Source of the DNA: Galbibacter mesophilus
GTDB lineage: Bacteria > Bacteroidota > Bacteroidia > Flavobacteriales > Flavobacteriaceae
Assembly (NCBI RefSeq): GCF_023721415.1
Contig: NZ_JAMQVC010000002.1
Span: 124,001-188,000 of the forward strand
DNA length: 64,000 nucleotides
Reading direction: 5' to 3'
A program made the translations under genes and the position numbers. The notes below the pieces were generated by a model. It saw nothing but the letters and a program-made list of their open reading frames with translations, made no database searches and had not been told where the DNA came from. Of this stretch, positions 34,207 through 43,147 are shown piece after piece. Position 1 is the first letter of the stretch, and every line of letters begins with the position of its first letter.

Positions 34207-34318
34207 AATCTTTAAACTCTTGTTGCTTTAGTGATTGAAGCAAGAAGATTATGGTTTTAGTTTAGAATAGTGTTGACCTTATCCGTTATTGAAAACTCCT
34301 TATCCTGAGAATAGTACT

Positions 34319-34488
34319 CAAAAGCTCCGAGAACAGGAGCGTAGGAACGAAGCGACACGGAGTTTTGATTACGGTTTTTCGAAATAATGGTCGAAAAAAT
34401 TCCTTGGATAAGGCGCCTTTCCTGCCTAACTGCGGTTAGCAGGCAGGTTCTTTGTTTCGTTTCTTTTGGGCGAGCAAAAGAAATGAAA
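34319..34488. repeat. Bipartite hairpin repeat element, copy 2
   Basis: Hairpin A: CAAAAgCTCCG (34319-34329) pairs with CGGAGTTTTG (34358-34367) and its loop has CGTAGGAA (34340). Hairpin B: TTTCgTTTCTTTTG (34455-34468) pairs with CAAAAGAAAtGAAA (34475-34488). Between them lies a third hairpin TTTTTCGA/TCGAAAAA and a CTGCC-type repeat at 34421. Layout, loop octamer and the g/t mismatch match copy 1 (14832-14972). The 34207-34744 gap holds no gene that I can support. Confidence 0.6.
34421..34447. repeat. CTGCC-type small inverted repeat
   Basis: CCTGCCTAAC, loop TGCG, then GTTAGCAGGCAGG forms an imperfect hairpin with a 3-bp indel. It is embedded within bipartite element copy 2. Confidence 0.5.
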
Positions 34489-34605
34489 GGATAATGTATA
34501 ACTCTATAAATACCACATTTATCAACGCGAACAAAGGCCAGAAACAAGATCTTTTGATGGTCAATCAGATAAAGGTAAAGTAATTTCTTAACATAAAATT
34601 TTAGT

Positions 34606-34634
34606 AAACTCCTCATTTTTGGGGAGTTTTTTTA
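34606..34634. terminator. Intrinsic terminator before the MarR gene
   Basis: AAACTCC (34606-34612) pairs with GGAGTTT (34623-34629), followed by a T-run. It isolates the beta-oxidation operon from upstream transcription. Confidence 0.7.
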
Positions 34635-34688
34635 TTACCTTAATACATAATGTGCTTTCATTTTGTCATTTAACAAATTTTAGAGTAA

Positions 34689-34710
34689 TTTACTATGCGT
34701 GCATAATAAA
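34689..34710. promoter_or_regulatory. 22-bp palindromic operator candidate upstream of the MarR gene
   Basis: TTTAcTATGC-GT-GCATAaTAAA has 9 of 10 arm positions complementary. It lies just upstream of a TATATTTG -7 box (34718-34725), covering the -33 region, and 35 bp before the MarR start codon. It is well placed for autorepression by the MarR protein. Confidence 0.65.
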
Positions 34711-34717
34711 ATATTTG

Positions 34718-34725
34718 TATATTTG
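34718..34725 (+). promoter_or_regulatory. -7 box (TATATTTG) of the beta-oxidation operon
   Basis: TATATTTG matches TAnnTTTG and ends 20 bp before the MarR ATG. The expected -33 position is occupied by the palindrome. Confidence 0.6.
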
Positions 34726-34744
34726 AGCTCACCACGATAAAAAA

Positions 34745-35197
34745 ATGAAGGATACAACTATTGATTACGCATTAAGAGCAACATGGCAAGCTGTTGCTAA
34801 AATGTACAATGAAGAAGCTGGAAAACAAGATAGCACAATGGCTACCGGTTTTACGCTTTTAAGTATAGACCCCGAAAAAGGCTCCCCGTCTACAGCATTA
34901 GGTCCCAAAATGGGAATGGAAGGTACTAGTTTGTCTAGAACCTTAAAAAGCATGGAAGAAAAAGGATTGATTACCCGCAAGCCTAATCCAAACGATGGTA
35001 GGGGCGTTCTTATTTGTCTTACCGAGTTTGGTAAAGAAAAAAGGGAGTATTCAAAAGAAGTAGTCCTAAAGTTTAATGATACCATTCGGAAGAATGTCAA
35101 GGAAAGTGATTTAGAAGGCTTTTTTAAAGTAATCGGAGTTGTAAACGAGTTTATTTCAGAAAAGAAAATATACACAGATAACGTATCAACAAATTAA
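34745..35197 (+). CDS. MarR-family transcriptional regulator
   Basis: A 150-residue winged-helix regulator. The recognition region is STALGPKMGMEGTSLSRTLKSM followed by the wing EEKGLITRKPNPNDGRGVLICLT (key part NPNDGRGVLI), typical of MarR. It starts 15 bp before the gene for the bifunctional beta-oxidation enzyme, so it is the first gene of the operon. It probably binds an acyl-CoA or fatty acid as ligand and represses the operon from the palindrome at 34689-34710. Confidence 0.9.
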   Translation: MKDTTIDYALRATWQAVAKMYNEEAGKQDSTMATGFTLLSIDPEKGSPSTALGPKMGMEGTSLSRTLKSMEEKGLITRKPNPNDGRGVLICLTEFGKEKREYSKEVVLKFNDTIRKNVKESDLEGFFKVIGVVNEFISEKKIYTDNVSTN

Positions 35198-35212
35198 TTC
35201 AATAGAGAAAAA

Positions 35213-37618
35213 ATGAACAGAAGAATAAGGAAAGTTGCAGTAATTGGTTCCGGTATTATGGGAAGTGGCATTGCCTGCCATTTTGCCAATATTGGCGCTG
35301 AGGTTTTACTGCTCGATATTGTACCAAGAGAATTAACGGATAAAGAGAAGGCCAAAGGGCTTACACTTGAAGATAAGTCGGTACGAAATAGATTGGTTAA
35401 CGATAATCTTCAGTCGGCATTGAAATCGAAACCCTCTCCAATTTACACCAAAAAATTCGCTGATCGTATTTCAACAGGAAATATGGAAGACGATATTGCG
35501 CAGATTAAAGATGTTGATTGGATTATTGAAGTAGTTGTTGAAAGATTAGATATTAAAAAGAGTGTTTTTGAACAAATTGAAAAACACCGCAAGCCTGGAA
35601 CACTAATAACTTCCAATACATCTGGAATTCCTATTCAATTTATGAATGAAGGCAGAAGTCAGGATTTCCAGGAACACTTTGCTGTAACACACTTTTTCAA
35701 TCCGCCTCGTTACCTAAAGCTTTTCGAAGTGGTGCCTGGACCAGATTGCAAAAAAGAAGTAGTAGATTTCTTGATGATGTACGGTGAGAAATTCCTCGGT
35801 AAAACTTCGGTTTTAGCAAAGGATACACCTGCATTTATTGGAAACCGTATCGGTATTTTTGGAATACAAAGCCTTTTCCATCAAGTGAAAGAGCTCGGAA
35901 TGACGGTTGAAGAGGTCGATAAACTTACGGGACCGGTTATTGGTCGTCAAAAATCGGCCACATTTAGAACTGTAGATGTTGTTGGATTGGATACACTGGT
36001 GCACGTTGCCAATGGAATTTATGAAAATTGCCCAGAAGATGAGGCGCACGAATTATTCAAACTTCCAGATTTTATCCAAACAATGATGGATAATAAATGG
36101 TTGGGAAGTAAAAGCGGACAAGGTTTCTATAAAAAGGTAAAAGGGGACGATGGAAAAAGTGAAATTCTTTCATTGGATCTGGATACCATGGAATATACCA
36201 AAAAAGACCGTGCTAAGTTTGCAACATTAGAAGAAACCAAAACTATTGATAAAGTAGAAGATAGGTTTCCAGTTTTAGTAAATGGAAAAGACAAAGCGGG
36301 TGAATTTTATCGTAAAAATTTCGCATCACTTTTCGCTTATGTACAAAATAGAATCCCAGAAATTTCCGATGAATTATATAGAATTGATGACGCCATGAAA
36401 GCTGGTTTCGGCTGGCAACATGGTCCGTTTGAAATTTGGGATGCTGTCGGAGTAGAAAAAGGAATTGAATTAATGAAAGCTGAAGGCAAAGAACCCGCTA
36501 AATGGGTGAATGAAATGCTGGAAAGCGGAAGTAAATCTTTTTACACAGTTAAAGATGGAGCTACGTATTATTACGACATTCCTTCTAAAAAACAGGTGAA
36601 AAAGCCAGGTCAAGATGCCTTTATTATTTTAGACAATATACGTAAATCCAAAGAAGTTTGGAAAAACAGCGGTGTTGTGGTTGAAGATTTAGGAGATGGA
36701 ATATTGAATGTAGAATTCCAATCTAAAATGAACACGATAGGTGGTGATGTTTTAGCGGGACTAAATAAGGCAATTGATTTAGCTGAAAAAGATTTCCAAG
36801 GTTTAGTGGTTGGTAACCAAGCACAGAATTTTTCGGTGGGAGCCAATATCGGGATGATTTTTATGATGGCAGTGGAGCAGGAATATGATGAACTGAATAT
36901 GGCCATTAAGATGTTTCAAGATACAATGATGCGGATGCGTTATTCTGCTATTCCAACTATTTCTGCACCGCACGGAATGGCGCTAGGAGGAGGTTGTGAA
37001 CTTTCCTTACATGCCGATAAAGTGGTTGCTGCTGCAGAAACGTATATGGGATTGGTTGAGTTTGGTGTTGGTGTGATTCCAGGTGGAGGCGGTTCTAAAG
37101 AAATGACCCTTCGTGCCGCGGACCTCTTCAGAAAGGATGACGTAGAAACTAACGTTCTACGCGAACATTTCTTAACCATTGGTATGGCGAAAGTGTCCAC
37201 CTCGGCTCACGAAGCGTTTGATTTGAACTTACTTCAGAAAGGAAAAGATGTAGTTGTAGTAAATAAAGACCGCCAAATAGCGGAAGCTAAGAAGCACGCC
37301 TTGCTAATGGCAGAGGCAGGTTACACGCAACCACCTATGAGAAAGGATATTAAAGTTCTTGGGAAACAGGCTTTAGGAATGTTCTTAGTAGGAACCGATT
37401 CGATGAATGCAGGGAATTACATTTCCGATCACGATAAGAAAATTGCCAATAAATTGGCATACGTTATGGCCGGTGGTGATTTATCGGAAGCTACTCAAGT
37501 ATCTGAACAGTATTTATTGGATTTAGAACGTGAGGCTTTCTTGTCTTTATGTACAGAACGAAAAACACTAGAACGTATTCAACACATGTTGAAAAACGGG
37601 AAGCCTTTACGTAATTAA
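35213..37618 (+). CDS. 3-hydroxyacyl-CoA dehydrogenase/enoyl-CoA hydratase fusion
   Basis: An 801-residue bifunctional beta-oxidation enzyme. The N-terminal dehydrogenase half has the NAD motif VAVIGSGIMGSGIACHFAN (key part GSGIMGSGIA, residues 12-21), then VTHFFNPPRYLKLFEVVPG and DTPAFIGNRIG. The C-terminal half is an enoyl-CoA hydratase/crotonase domain with APHGMALGGGCELSLHAD. The order, dehydrogenase first, is reversed relative to E. coli FadB/FadJ. It performs hydration and NAD-dependent oxidation of acyl-CoA. It is followed by the thiolase gene in the same operon. Confidence 0.93.
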   Translation: MNRRIRKVAVIGSGIMGSGIACHFANIGAEVLLLDIVPRELTDKEKAKGLTLEDKSVRNRLVNDNLQSALKSKPSPIYTKKFADRISTGNMEDDIAQIKDVDWIIEVVVERLDIKKSVFEQIEKHRKPGTLITSNTSGIPIQFMNEGRSQDFQEHFAVTHFFNPPRYLKLFEVVPGPDCKKEVVDFLMMYGEKFLGKTSVLAKDTPAFIGNRIGIFGIQSLFHQVKELGMTVEEVDKLTGPVIGRQKSATFRTVDVVGLDTLVHVANGIYENCPEDEAHELFKLPDFIQTMMDNKWLGSKSGQGFYKKVKGDDGKSEILSLDLDTMEYTKKDRAKFATLEETKTIDKVEDRFPVLVNGKDKAGEFYRKNFASLFAYVQNRIPEISDELYRIDDAMKAGFGWQHGPFEIWDAVGVEKGIELMKAEGKEPAKWVNEMLESGSKSFYTVKDGATYYYDIPSKKQVKKPGQDAFIILDNIRKSKEVWKNSGVVVEDLGDGILNVEFQSKMNTIGGDVLAGLNKAIDLAEKDFQGLVVGNQAQNFSVGANIGMIFMMAVEQEYDELNMAIKMFQDTMMRMRYSAIPTISAPHGMALGGGCELSLHADKVVAAAETYMGLVEFGVGVIPGGGGSKEMTLRAADLFRKDDVETNVLREHFLTIGMAKVSTSAHEAFDLNLLQKGKDVVVVNKDRQIAEAKKHALLMAEAGYTQPPMRKDIKVLGKQALGMFLVGTDSMNAGNYISDHDKKIANKLAYVMAGGDLSEATQVSEQYLLDLEREAFLSLCTERKTLERIQHMLKNGKPLRN

Positions 37619-37758
37619 AAAGTAATGAGAAATTAGTACTTAGTAATTAGATTGGATGCATAAAATTGAAGAAGTTTTAATATATAATAAATCCATACAA
37701 AAGAGTTTATTTTAAATCTTATTACTCAATACTAGAATCTAAAAACTATTTCAAAAAA

Positions 37759-38943
37759 ATGAGAACAGCATATATAGTAAAAGCATACAGAACAGCCGTA
37801 GGGAAAGCCCCACGCGGTGTATTCCGATTTAAAAGACCAGATGAATTGGCCGCAGAGACCATTCAATACATGTTGGATGAAATTCCAAATTTCGATAAAA
37901 CCCGTATCGATGACGTAATGGTAGGTAATGCCATGCCAGAAGCTGAACAAGGTTTAAATGTAGGACGATTAATCTCTTTAATGGGATTGAAAATTGAAGA
38001 TGTACCTGGTGTTACAGTAAACCGTTATTGTGCTTCAGGAATCGAAACTATTGGTATGGCAACAGCTAAAATACAATCGGGAATGGCTGATTGTATTATT
38101 GCTGGTGGAGCGGAAAGTATGAGTTACATCCCAATGGGTGGATACAAGCCAGTTCCAGATTACCAAGTAGCTAAAAATGGTAATGAAGATTATTACTGGG
38201 GCATGGGGTTAACGGCAGAAGCTGTTGCGAATGAATATGAAATTTCGCGTGAAGATCAAGATGAATTTGCTTTTAACTCGCATCAAAAAGCATTGAACGC
38301 TATAAAAGAAGGTAAGTTCGATAAGCAAATTGTACCCATAACCATTGATGAAACCTATGTGGATTCAAACGGTAAAAAAGCTACTAAATCGTATACAGTA
38401 GATACAGACGAAGGACCACGTGCTGATACTTCCAAAGAAGTATTGGGCAAGCTAAGACCTGTTTTTGCTGAAGGAGGTAGCGTAACGGCTGGTAACTCTT
38501 CGCAAATGAGTGATGGTGCAGCATTTACATTAGTGATGAGCGAAGAAATGGTAAAAGAGCTTAATTTGGAGCCTATCGCTCGATTGGTTTCGTATGCAGC
38601 TGCCGGTGTGCCGCCAAGAATTATGGGTATCGGTCCGATTAAAGCAATTCCAAAAGCACTGGATCAAGCAGGATTGAAACTAGATCAAATTGATTTAATT
38701 GAGTTGAATGAAGCTTTTGCTTCTCAATCGCTAGCGGTAATTAGAAAACTAGGATTAAACCCAGACATCGTAAATGTAAATGGTGGGGCCATTGCCTTAG
38801 GACATCCGCTGGGTTGTACTGGAGCCAAGCTTTCAGTTCAACTATTCGATGAAATGAGAAGAAGAGAAAGCAAGTATGGTATTGTTACCATGTGCGTAGG
38901 AACCGGTCAAGGAGCCGCTGGGGTTTATGAGTTTTTAAATTAA
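37759..38943 (+). CDS. Acetyl-CoA acyltransferase (3-ketoacyl-CoA thiolase)
   Basis: A 394-residue thiolase that performs the last beta-oxidation step. The acyl-accepting cysteine is C91 in [12 protein letters not shown]; further motifs are [16 protein letters not shown] and the second catalytic cysteine in [11 protein letters not shown]. The length is typical. It follows the bifunctional enzyme gene by 140 bp. The next beta-oxidation gene, acyl-CoA dehydrogenase, is separated from it by a 374-bp GIY-YIG cassette. Confidence 0.95.
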   Translation: MRTAYIVKAYRTAVGKAPRGVFRFKRPDELAAETIQYMLDEIPNFDKTRIDDVMVGNAMPEAEQGLNVGRLISLMGLKIEDVPGVTVNRYCASGIETIGMATAKIQSGMADCIIAGGAESMSYIPMGGYKPVPDYQVAKNGNEDYYWGMGLTAEAVANEYEISREDQDEFAFNSHQKALNAIKEGKFDKQIVPITIDETYVDSNGKKATKSYTVDTDEGPRADTSKEVLGKLRPVFAEGGSVTAGNSSQMSDGAAFTLVMSEEMVKELNLEPIARLVSYAAAGVPPRIMGIGPIKAIPKALDQAGLKLDQIDLIELNEAFASQSLAVIRKLGLNPDIVNVNGGAIALGHPLGCTGAKLSVQLFDEMRRRESKYGIVTMCVGTGQGAAGVYEFLN

Positions 38944-39002
38944 AAGCCCTTGTAAATCTCCCCTTACGGGAGACTTTTGATGTGTTGAAATTGTAAAAAA
39001 GA

Positions 39003-39025
39003 TGTCAGATCGAGCGCAGTCGAGA
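39003..39025 (+). repeat. Left inverted repeat of the GIY-YIG cassette
   Basis: A partly palindromic 23-mer with core TCGAGCGCAGTCGA. It differs at one base (A39009) from the reverse complement of the right repeat. Related copies lie at 53223-53245 and, interrupted, at 56025-56067 and 56099-56142. Confidence 0.85.
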
Positions 39026-39039
39026 TCTCATTCTCTGTT

Positions 39040-39351
39040 ATGAATGTTTATTACGTTTATATTTTAAAATGTTCAGATGGTTTGCTTTATACGGGGATGA
39101 CAAATAATATTTCTCGCAGAATTGCGGAACACAGCGAGGGAAGAAATAAAAATTGTTTTACATATAAGAGAAGACCTGTTGAATTATTATTCCATCAGTG
39201 TTTTAACTATGTTAATCAAGCTATTTATTTTGAAAAGAAAATAAAAAGATGGAGTGCTAAAAAGAAACTAGCATTAGTAAATGGTGAATTTGATATGCTA
39301 CAAATATTATCTGAATGTAGGAATGCCTCGCACTATAAATATAAACTGTAG
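39040..39351 (+). CDS. GIY-YIG nuclease domain protein
   Basis: A 103-residue stand-alone GIY-YIG protein. The paired strands read YYVYILKCSDGLLYTGMTNN (V-Y-I and Y-T-G in place of GIY and YIG), the catalytic arginine lies in ISRRIAEH and the catalytic glutamate in YFEKKIKRWS. Residues that make the single-domain nuclease are all present, so it may be active. Such small proteins occur in many copies in Bacteroidota genomes. No DNA-binding extension is present. It lies inside a pair of inverted repeats between the thiolase and acyl-CoA dehydrogenase genes, unlike the rest of the operon in role. Confidence 0.9.
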   Translation: MNVYYVYILKCSDGLLYTGMTNNISRRIAEHSEGRNKNCFTYKRRPVELLFHQCFNYVNQAIYFEKKIKRWSAKKKLALVNGEFDMLQILSECRNASHYKYKL

Positions 39352-39353
39352 GG

Positions 39354-39376
39354 TCTCGACTGCGCTCGACCTGACA
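39354..39376 (-). repeat. Right inverted repeat of the GIY-YIG cassette
   Basis: TCTCGACTGCGCTCGACCTG is the start of this 23-mer, which is the inverted match of the left repeat. It begins 2 bp after the nuclease stop codon and ends 41 bp before the acyl-CoA dehydrogenase start. Confidence 0.85.
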
Positions 39377-39416
39377 GGAAATTATTGATTAAAATTTATT
39401 ATAAGAAATTGATACC

Positions 39417-41222
39417 ATGGAAACAGAAGCTAAACAAGAATTAACAAGAGGTGGTCAGTTTTTGGTGAAGGAAACCAAAGCTGAAGACGTATTTACTCCA
39501 GAGGATTTCTCGGAGGAGCAAAAAATGATGCGTGATTCTGTAAAGGAATTTGTAGATCGCGAAATTTGGCCAAACAAAGAACGTTTTGAACAAAAAGATT
39601 ATGCGCTTACGGAAGAAGTAATGCGTAAGGCTGGAGAACTCGGACTTTTAGGTGTAGCTGTGCCAGAAGAGTATGACGGACTAGGAATGGGGTTTGTAAC
39701 AACCATGTTAGTTTGTGATTATATTTCTGGAGCTACAGGATCGGTAGCAACTGCTTTTGGAGCACACACAGGAATTGGTACCATGCCAATTACCCTTTAC
39801 GGAACCGAGGAGCAAAAGAAAAAATACGTGCCAAAACTTGCTACGGGTGAGTGGTTTGGTGCTTATTGTTTAACAGAGCCTGGAGCAGGATCAGATGCGA
39901 ACAGCGGTAAGACTAAAGCCGTTTTGTCTGATGATGGAAAGTATTATTCGATAAGCGGACAAAAAATGTGGATTTCTAATGCGGGATTCGCAAATGTATT
40001 TATCGTATTCGCTAGAATTGAAGATGATAAAAACATTACCGGCTTTATTGTAGAAAACGATCCTGAAAATGGAATTTCACTAGGAGAAGAAGAAAAGAAG
40101 CTCGGAATTCACTCTTCATCTACGCGTCAAGTTTTCTTCAACGAAACGAAAGTTCCTGTTGAAAATATGCTTTCAGAAAGAGGAAACGGATTTAAAATTG
40201 CGATGAACGCGCTGAATGTTGGTCGTATTAAGTTGGCAGCTGCTTGTTTAGATGCACAAAGAAGGGTAATTACCGAAGCTACAAAATATGCTAACGATAG
40301 AGTTCAATTTAAGACACCAATTGCTCAATTTGGAGCGATTAAATCTAAAATTGCTGAAATTGCAACGGCTACCTATGTAGACGAATCTGCTTGTTACCGT
40401 GCTGGTAAGGATATTGAAAATAGAATTGCTATCCGTCAAGAAGAGGGAAGTTCACATCAAGATGCAGAATTGAAAGGTGTTGAAGAATACGCTATAGAAT
40501 GTTCTATTCTAAAAGTGGCGGTTTCTGAACATTGCCAGAAAACTACAGATGAGGGAATTCAGATTTTCGGTGGAATGGGGTTCTCGGCAGACACTCCAAT
40601 GGAATCTGCTTGGAGAGATGCCCGTATTTCTAGAATTTATGAGGGTACCAACGAAATCAACCGTATGTTATCAGTAGGGATGCTAATTAAAAAAGCAATG
40701 AAAGGTCATGTAGATCTTTTAGGTCCTGCAACTGCGGTTAAAGATGAATTAATGGGTATTCCATCTTTTGATACACCGGATTATTCTGAGTTGTTTTCAG
40801 AAGAAAAAGAAATGATTGGAAAGCTCAAAAAGGCATTTTTGATGGTTGCAGGAAGCGGTGTTCAAAAATACGGACCTGATTTAGAACAGCACCAGCAACT
40901 TTTAATGGCTGCAGCAGACATATTGATTGAAATTTATATGGCAGAATCGGCTATTTTGAGAACGGAAAAGAATGCTAAACGTTTTGGAGAAGAGAGCCAG
41001 AAAGAGCAAATAGCTATGGCGAAGTTAAATCTTTTCCACGCGGTTGAGAAAATCCAGACTCGTGGGAAGGAAGGAATCTCTTCTTTTTCGGAAGGAGATG
41101 AGCAAAGAATGATGTTGATGGGATTAAAGCGTTTCACTAAGTATGCAAACCTTCCAAATATCATTGAATTACGTAATACAATTGCTGAAAAAGTAATTGC
41201 TGAAAATCAATACTGTTTCTAA
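39417..41222 (+). CDS. Acyl-CoA dehydrogenase
   Basis: A 601-residue FAD enzyme for the first oxidation step of beta-oxidation. Signatures are YCLTEPGAGSDANSGKTKAV (key part LTEPGAGSDA), the FAD/substrate strand SGQKMWISNAGFANVFIVFA (key part QKMWISNAGFA), IQIFGGMGFSADTPMESAWRD (key part FGGMGFSADTPME) and RIYEGTNEINRM with the catalytic glutamate. It has an additional C-terminal helical domain of about 170 residues, as in very-long-chain-type dehydrogenases. It ends the operon, followed by a terminator at 41277. Confidence 0.94.
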   Translation: METEAKQELTRGGQFLVKETKAEDVFTPEDFSEEQKMMRDSVKEFVDREIWPNKERFEQKDYALTEEVMRKAGELGLLGVAVPEEYDGLGMGFVTTMLVCDYISGATGSVATAFGAHTGIGTMPITLYGTEEQKKKYVPKLATGEWFGAYCLTEPGAGSDANSGKTKAVLSDDGKYYSISGQKMWISNAGFANVFIVFARIEDDKNITGFIVENDPENGISLGEEEKKLGIHSSSTRQVFFNETKVPVENMLSERGNGFKIAMNALNVGRIKLAAACLDAQRRVITEATKYANDRVQFKTPIAQFGAIKSKIAEIATATYVDESACYRAGKDIENRIAIRQEEGSSHQDAELKGVEEYAIECSILKVAVSEHCQKTTDEGIQIFGGMGFSADTPMESAWRDARISRIYEGTNEINRMLSVGMLIKKAMKGHVDLLGPATAVKDELMGIPSFDTPDYSELFSEEKEMIGKLKKAFLMVAGSGVQKYGPDLEQHQQLLMAAADILIEIYMAESAILRTEKNAKRFGEESQKEQIAMAKLNLFHAVEKIQTRGKEGISSFSEGDEQRMMLMGLKRFTKYANLPNIIELRNTIAEKVIAENQYCF

Positions 41223-41276
41223 TAGAAATGGTATATAGCTAGAATCCAAGGGTTTTAGAATTTAGTTGTTTTGTTG

Positions 41277-41306
41277 AAAACGCTCCGAAGGCATCGGGGC
41301 GTTTTT
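41277..41306 (+). terminator. Intrinsic terminator of the beta-oxidation operon
   Basis: AAAACGC-t-CCG, loop, CGG-g-GCGTTTTT. It lies about 55 bp after the acyl-CoA dehydrogenase stop. Confidence 0.8.
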
Positions 41307-41430
41307 CGTTTTAACTAGCAGGGTATGAATTGTATAAGTTGCACTTTTAAAATTGCTCCCAGATTATGACTAATAAAACATTTATCTATTTCATATAGGA
41401 ATAAATTAATACTATCTATCGTAAAAAGAC

Positions 41431-41438
41431 TATATTTG
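41431..41438 (+). promoter_or_regulatory. Probable -7 box (TATATTTG) for the secreted hypothetical gene
   Basis: TATATTTG matches TAnnTTTG and lies 27 bp before the ATG at 41465. Confidence 0.5.
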
Positions 41439-41464
41439 ATGGCAAACTCAAAAAAAGACCAAAT

Positions 41465-43105
41465 ATGAAAACCTTTTCAACCTACTTGATGCTTTTAATT
41501 TCAGCTTTATGTTTATCACAGGCATCAGATTCTACCCAATTAAAAGAAATAGAGTTTGTAGAAATGATTACTTATGGCAGTACGGTAGAAATTTTTAAGG
41601 GAATAGACGCCGATATTAAAATTGATGAAACTTACGTATTGCCTTGGCAGAAAGAACTATCTTATAAAGAAAGCATTGGTGCGGCCTTGGACACTCTTAT
41701 TAAAAATTCAACGATTAAAATTGAAAAAAATAGCTTTTCAGATTATGTTTTGAGAATGGAGTCTTATTTTCCAGAATTCATTAATGAAGGATTAATGGAC
41801 GCATTTGAATTATCCGTGGTTTCTAGCGATATTAAAAATAATGGCCAACAGCTCAACATTCAAGATGGTGGAATGGTAAATTTTGGTTTTCATTCTTATT
41901 CTGGCTATAAGAATGGAAGTTCTTACAGTCACAGTTGGCGAACCATCGACGCTTCCTATCCAATAAAAAGCGAAGTCGTATCGGAAGACTTTCAGGGAAC
42001 CGCTCAATTCCAAGGAGGATTTGTGGAAGGATATCAGTATGCACCAATTAAAAAATCTGATATAGGTAAAAAAGTACAACTTGGAAATACGGCTGTTACC
42101 GTGGTTGACATTTTAAAAAATGTAGTTATTCTTGATTTGGGTGCAAATGAAGATTTAGAAGTAAAATTGGTCAACTTGAATAAAGAAGGAAATAAAATGT
42201 ACTATAGTGATGGGTTTGTTTCACAGACTGTTTATGAAGACACCTATTTTCTCTTCAAAGAAAAGCCAAACCTTACATTGGAAGAATATCAAAAAATTGT
42301 TCGTCCTAAATTTTTAAAATTAAAGGAATCGAAAAATCGAAATGGTGTTTTCGGTAAAGAATTTACAGCTCTTACCTACGGGGGAGAACTCCAAGAGGCT
42401 TATGTTTACATGCCAATATATAGCTCTAAAACATTTACTGTTACCTATGATGATAATAAATATAAAAATATCCCGCAAGCGCCACCTATTCCTGAAAGCG
42501 AAGTAAAATTGGATCTTCATTTTGAAACAGAAAACGAACAAGGTATACTATTGGGAGAAGATTTGAATCTTTTAGATGAGAAATTAACTGGCGTGAAGAA
42601 GGTTTCTTCAGGTAGTTTTGTTAATATCTTAGGTAAAACAGTTTCTTTCTTTAATGGCAAAGAAAAAGACTATAGTTGCAATGGATATAAATATGTTAAA
42701 ATTGAATATCAGGGTATAGAATACGTAATACCAGGTCTCCACGTATTTAAACTGGAAAAAGTTGATGACAATAGATTTTCAGGAACTGAAAGAATTAATT
42801 TCTATAAAGCAGAATCCAGGGATTACTTAAAGCCAATAAAACCCGTTGATGAAATGGAATTTTGTGAACATAATACATATTCTCCAGTCATAATGAATAT
42901 GCCTGATAGCAATTCTTACTATGTGGTTCAAATTGAAGACAGTGATTCGCCATCAAAAATAATTAAGTCTGAATTTTATGATATTATAAAAGTAGATCAA
43001 ACTGAAAATGGATATAATCTAAAAGCAAAATATGATGGTGTGATTTATGAGGGTACTATTAAAAAAGAAGATGACAAATACATTATGAAGGACTTAAAAA
43101 AATAG
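41465..43105 (+). CDS. Secreted protein of unknown function, 546 residues
   Basis: I do not recognise this protein. It has a signal peptide (about 1-20, MKTFSTYLMLLISALCLSQA) and no further membrane segment or lipobox. The rest is acidic, rich in lysine and aspartate/glutamate, and dominated by short alternating hydrophobic strands (VTVVDILKNVVILDLGANED; YVKIEYQGIEYVIPGLHVFK), suggesting a beta-rich periplasmic protein. There are few cysteines. A SanA-like gene follows 42 bp downstream on the same strand. No catalytic motif was found. Confidence 0.75.
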   Translation: MKTFSTYLMLLISALCLSQASDSTQLKEIEFVEMITYGSTVEIFKGIDADIKIDETYVLPWQKELSYKESIGAALDTLIKNSTIKIEKNSFSDYVLRMESYFPEFINEGLMDAFELSVVSSDIKNNGQQLNIQDGGMVNFGFHSYSGYKNGSSYSHSWRTIDASYPIKSEVVSEDFQGTAQFQGGFVEGYQYAPIKKSDIGKKVQLGNTAVTVVDILKNVVILDLGANEDLEVKLVNLNKEGNKMYYSDGFVSQTVYEDTYFLFKEKPNLTLEEYQKIVRPKFLKLKESKNRNGVFGKEFTALTYGGELQEAYVYMPIYSSKTFTVTYDDNKYKNIPQAPPIPESEVKLDLHFETENEQGILLGEDLNLLDEKLTGVKKVSSGSFVNILGKTVSFFNGKEKDYSCNGYKYVKIEYQGIEYVIPGLHVFKLEKVDDNRFSGTERINFYKAESRDYLKPIKPVDEMEFCEHNTYSPVIMNMPDSNSYYVVQIEDSDSPSKIIKSEFYDIIKVDQTENGYNLKAKYDGVIYEGTIKKEDDKYIMKDLKK

Positions 43106-43147
43106 CAATAAAAGAATCTATTAAGGATCTTTATTAATAACCAGTTC

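Larger units (their letters stand above)
39003..39376. mobile_element. GIY-YIG cassette bounded by 23-bp inverted repeats
   Basis: Left end TGTCAGaTCGAGCGCAGTCG continues to 39025. The reverse complement of 39354-39376 reads the same, with one difference over 23 bp. The interval holds only the 103-codon GIY-YIG gene, whose TAG stop ends 2 bp before the right repeat. The cassette splits a beta-oxidation operon. No target-site duplication is apparent. Calling it mobile is an inference; the repeats are seen directly. Confidence 0.6.

Noticed and set aside
34257-34616. 119-codon minus-strand frame in the repeat-rich gap
   Set aside because: It spans bipartite element copy 2 and a terminator, has no domain and no plausible N-terminus, and its open length is explained by the repeats.
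39003-39376. Homing intron or intein around the GIY-YIG gene
   Set aside because: The gene lies between two complete genes and not inside a coding sequence, and no intron secondary structure or splice motif is visible.
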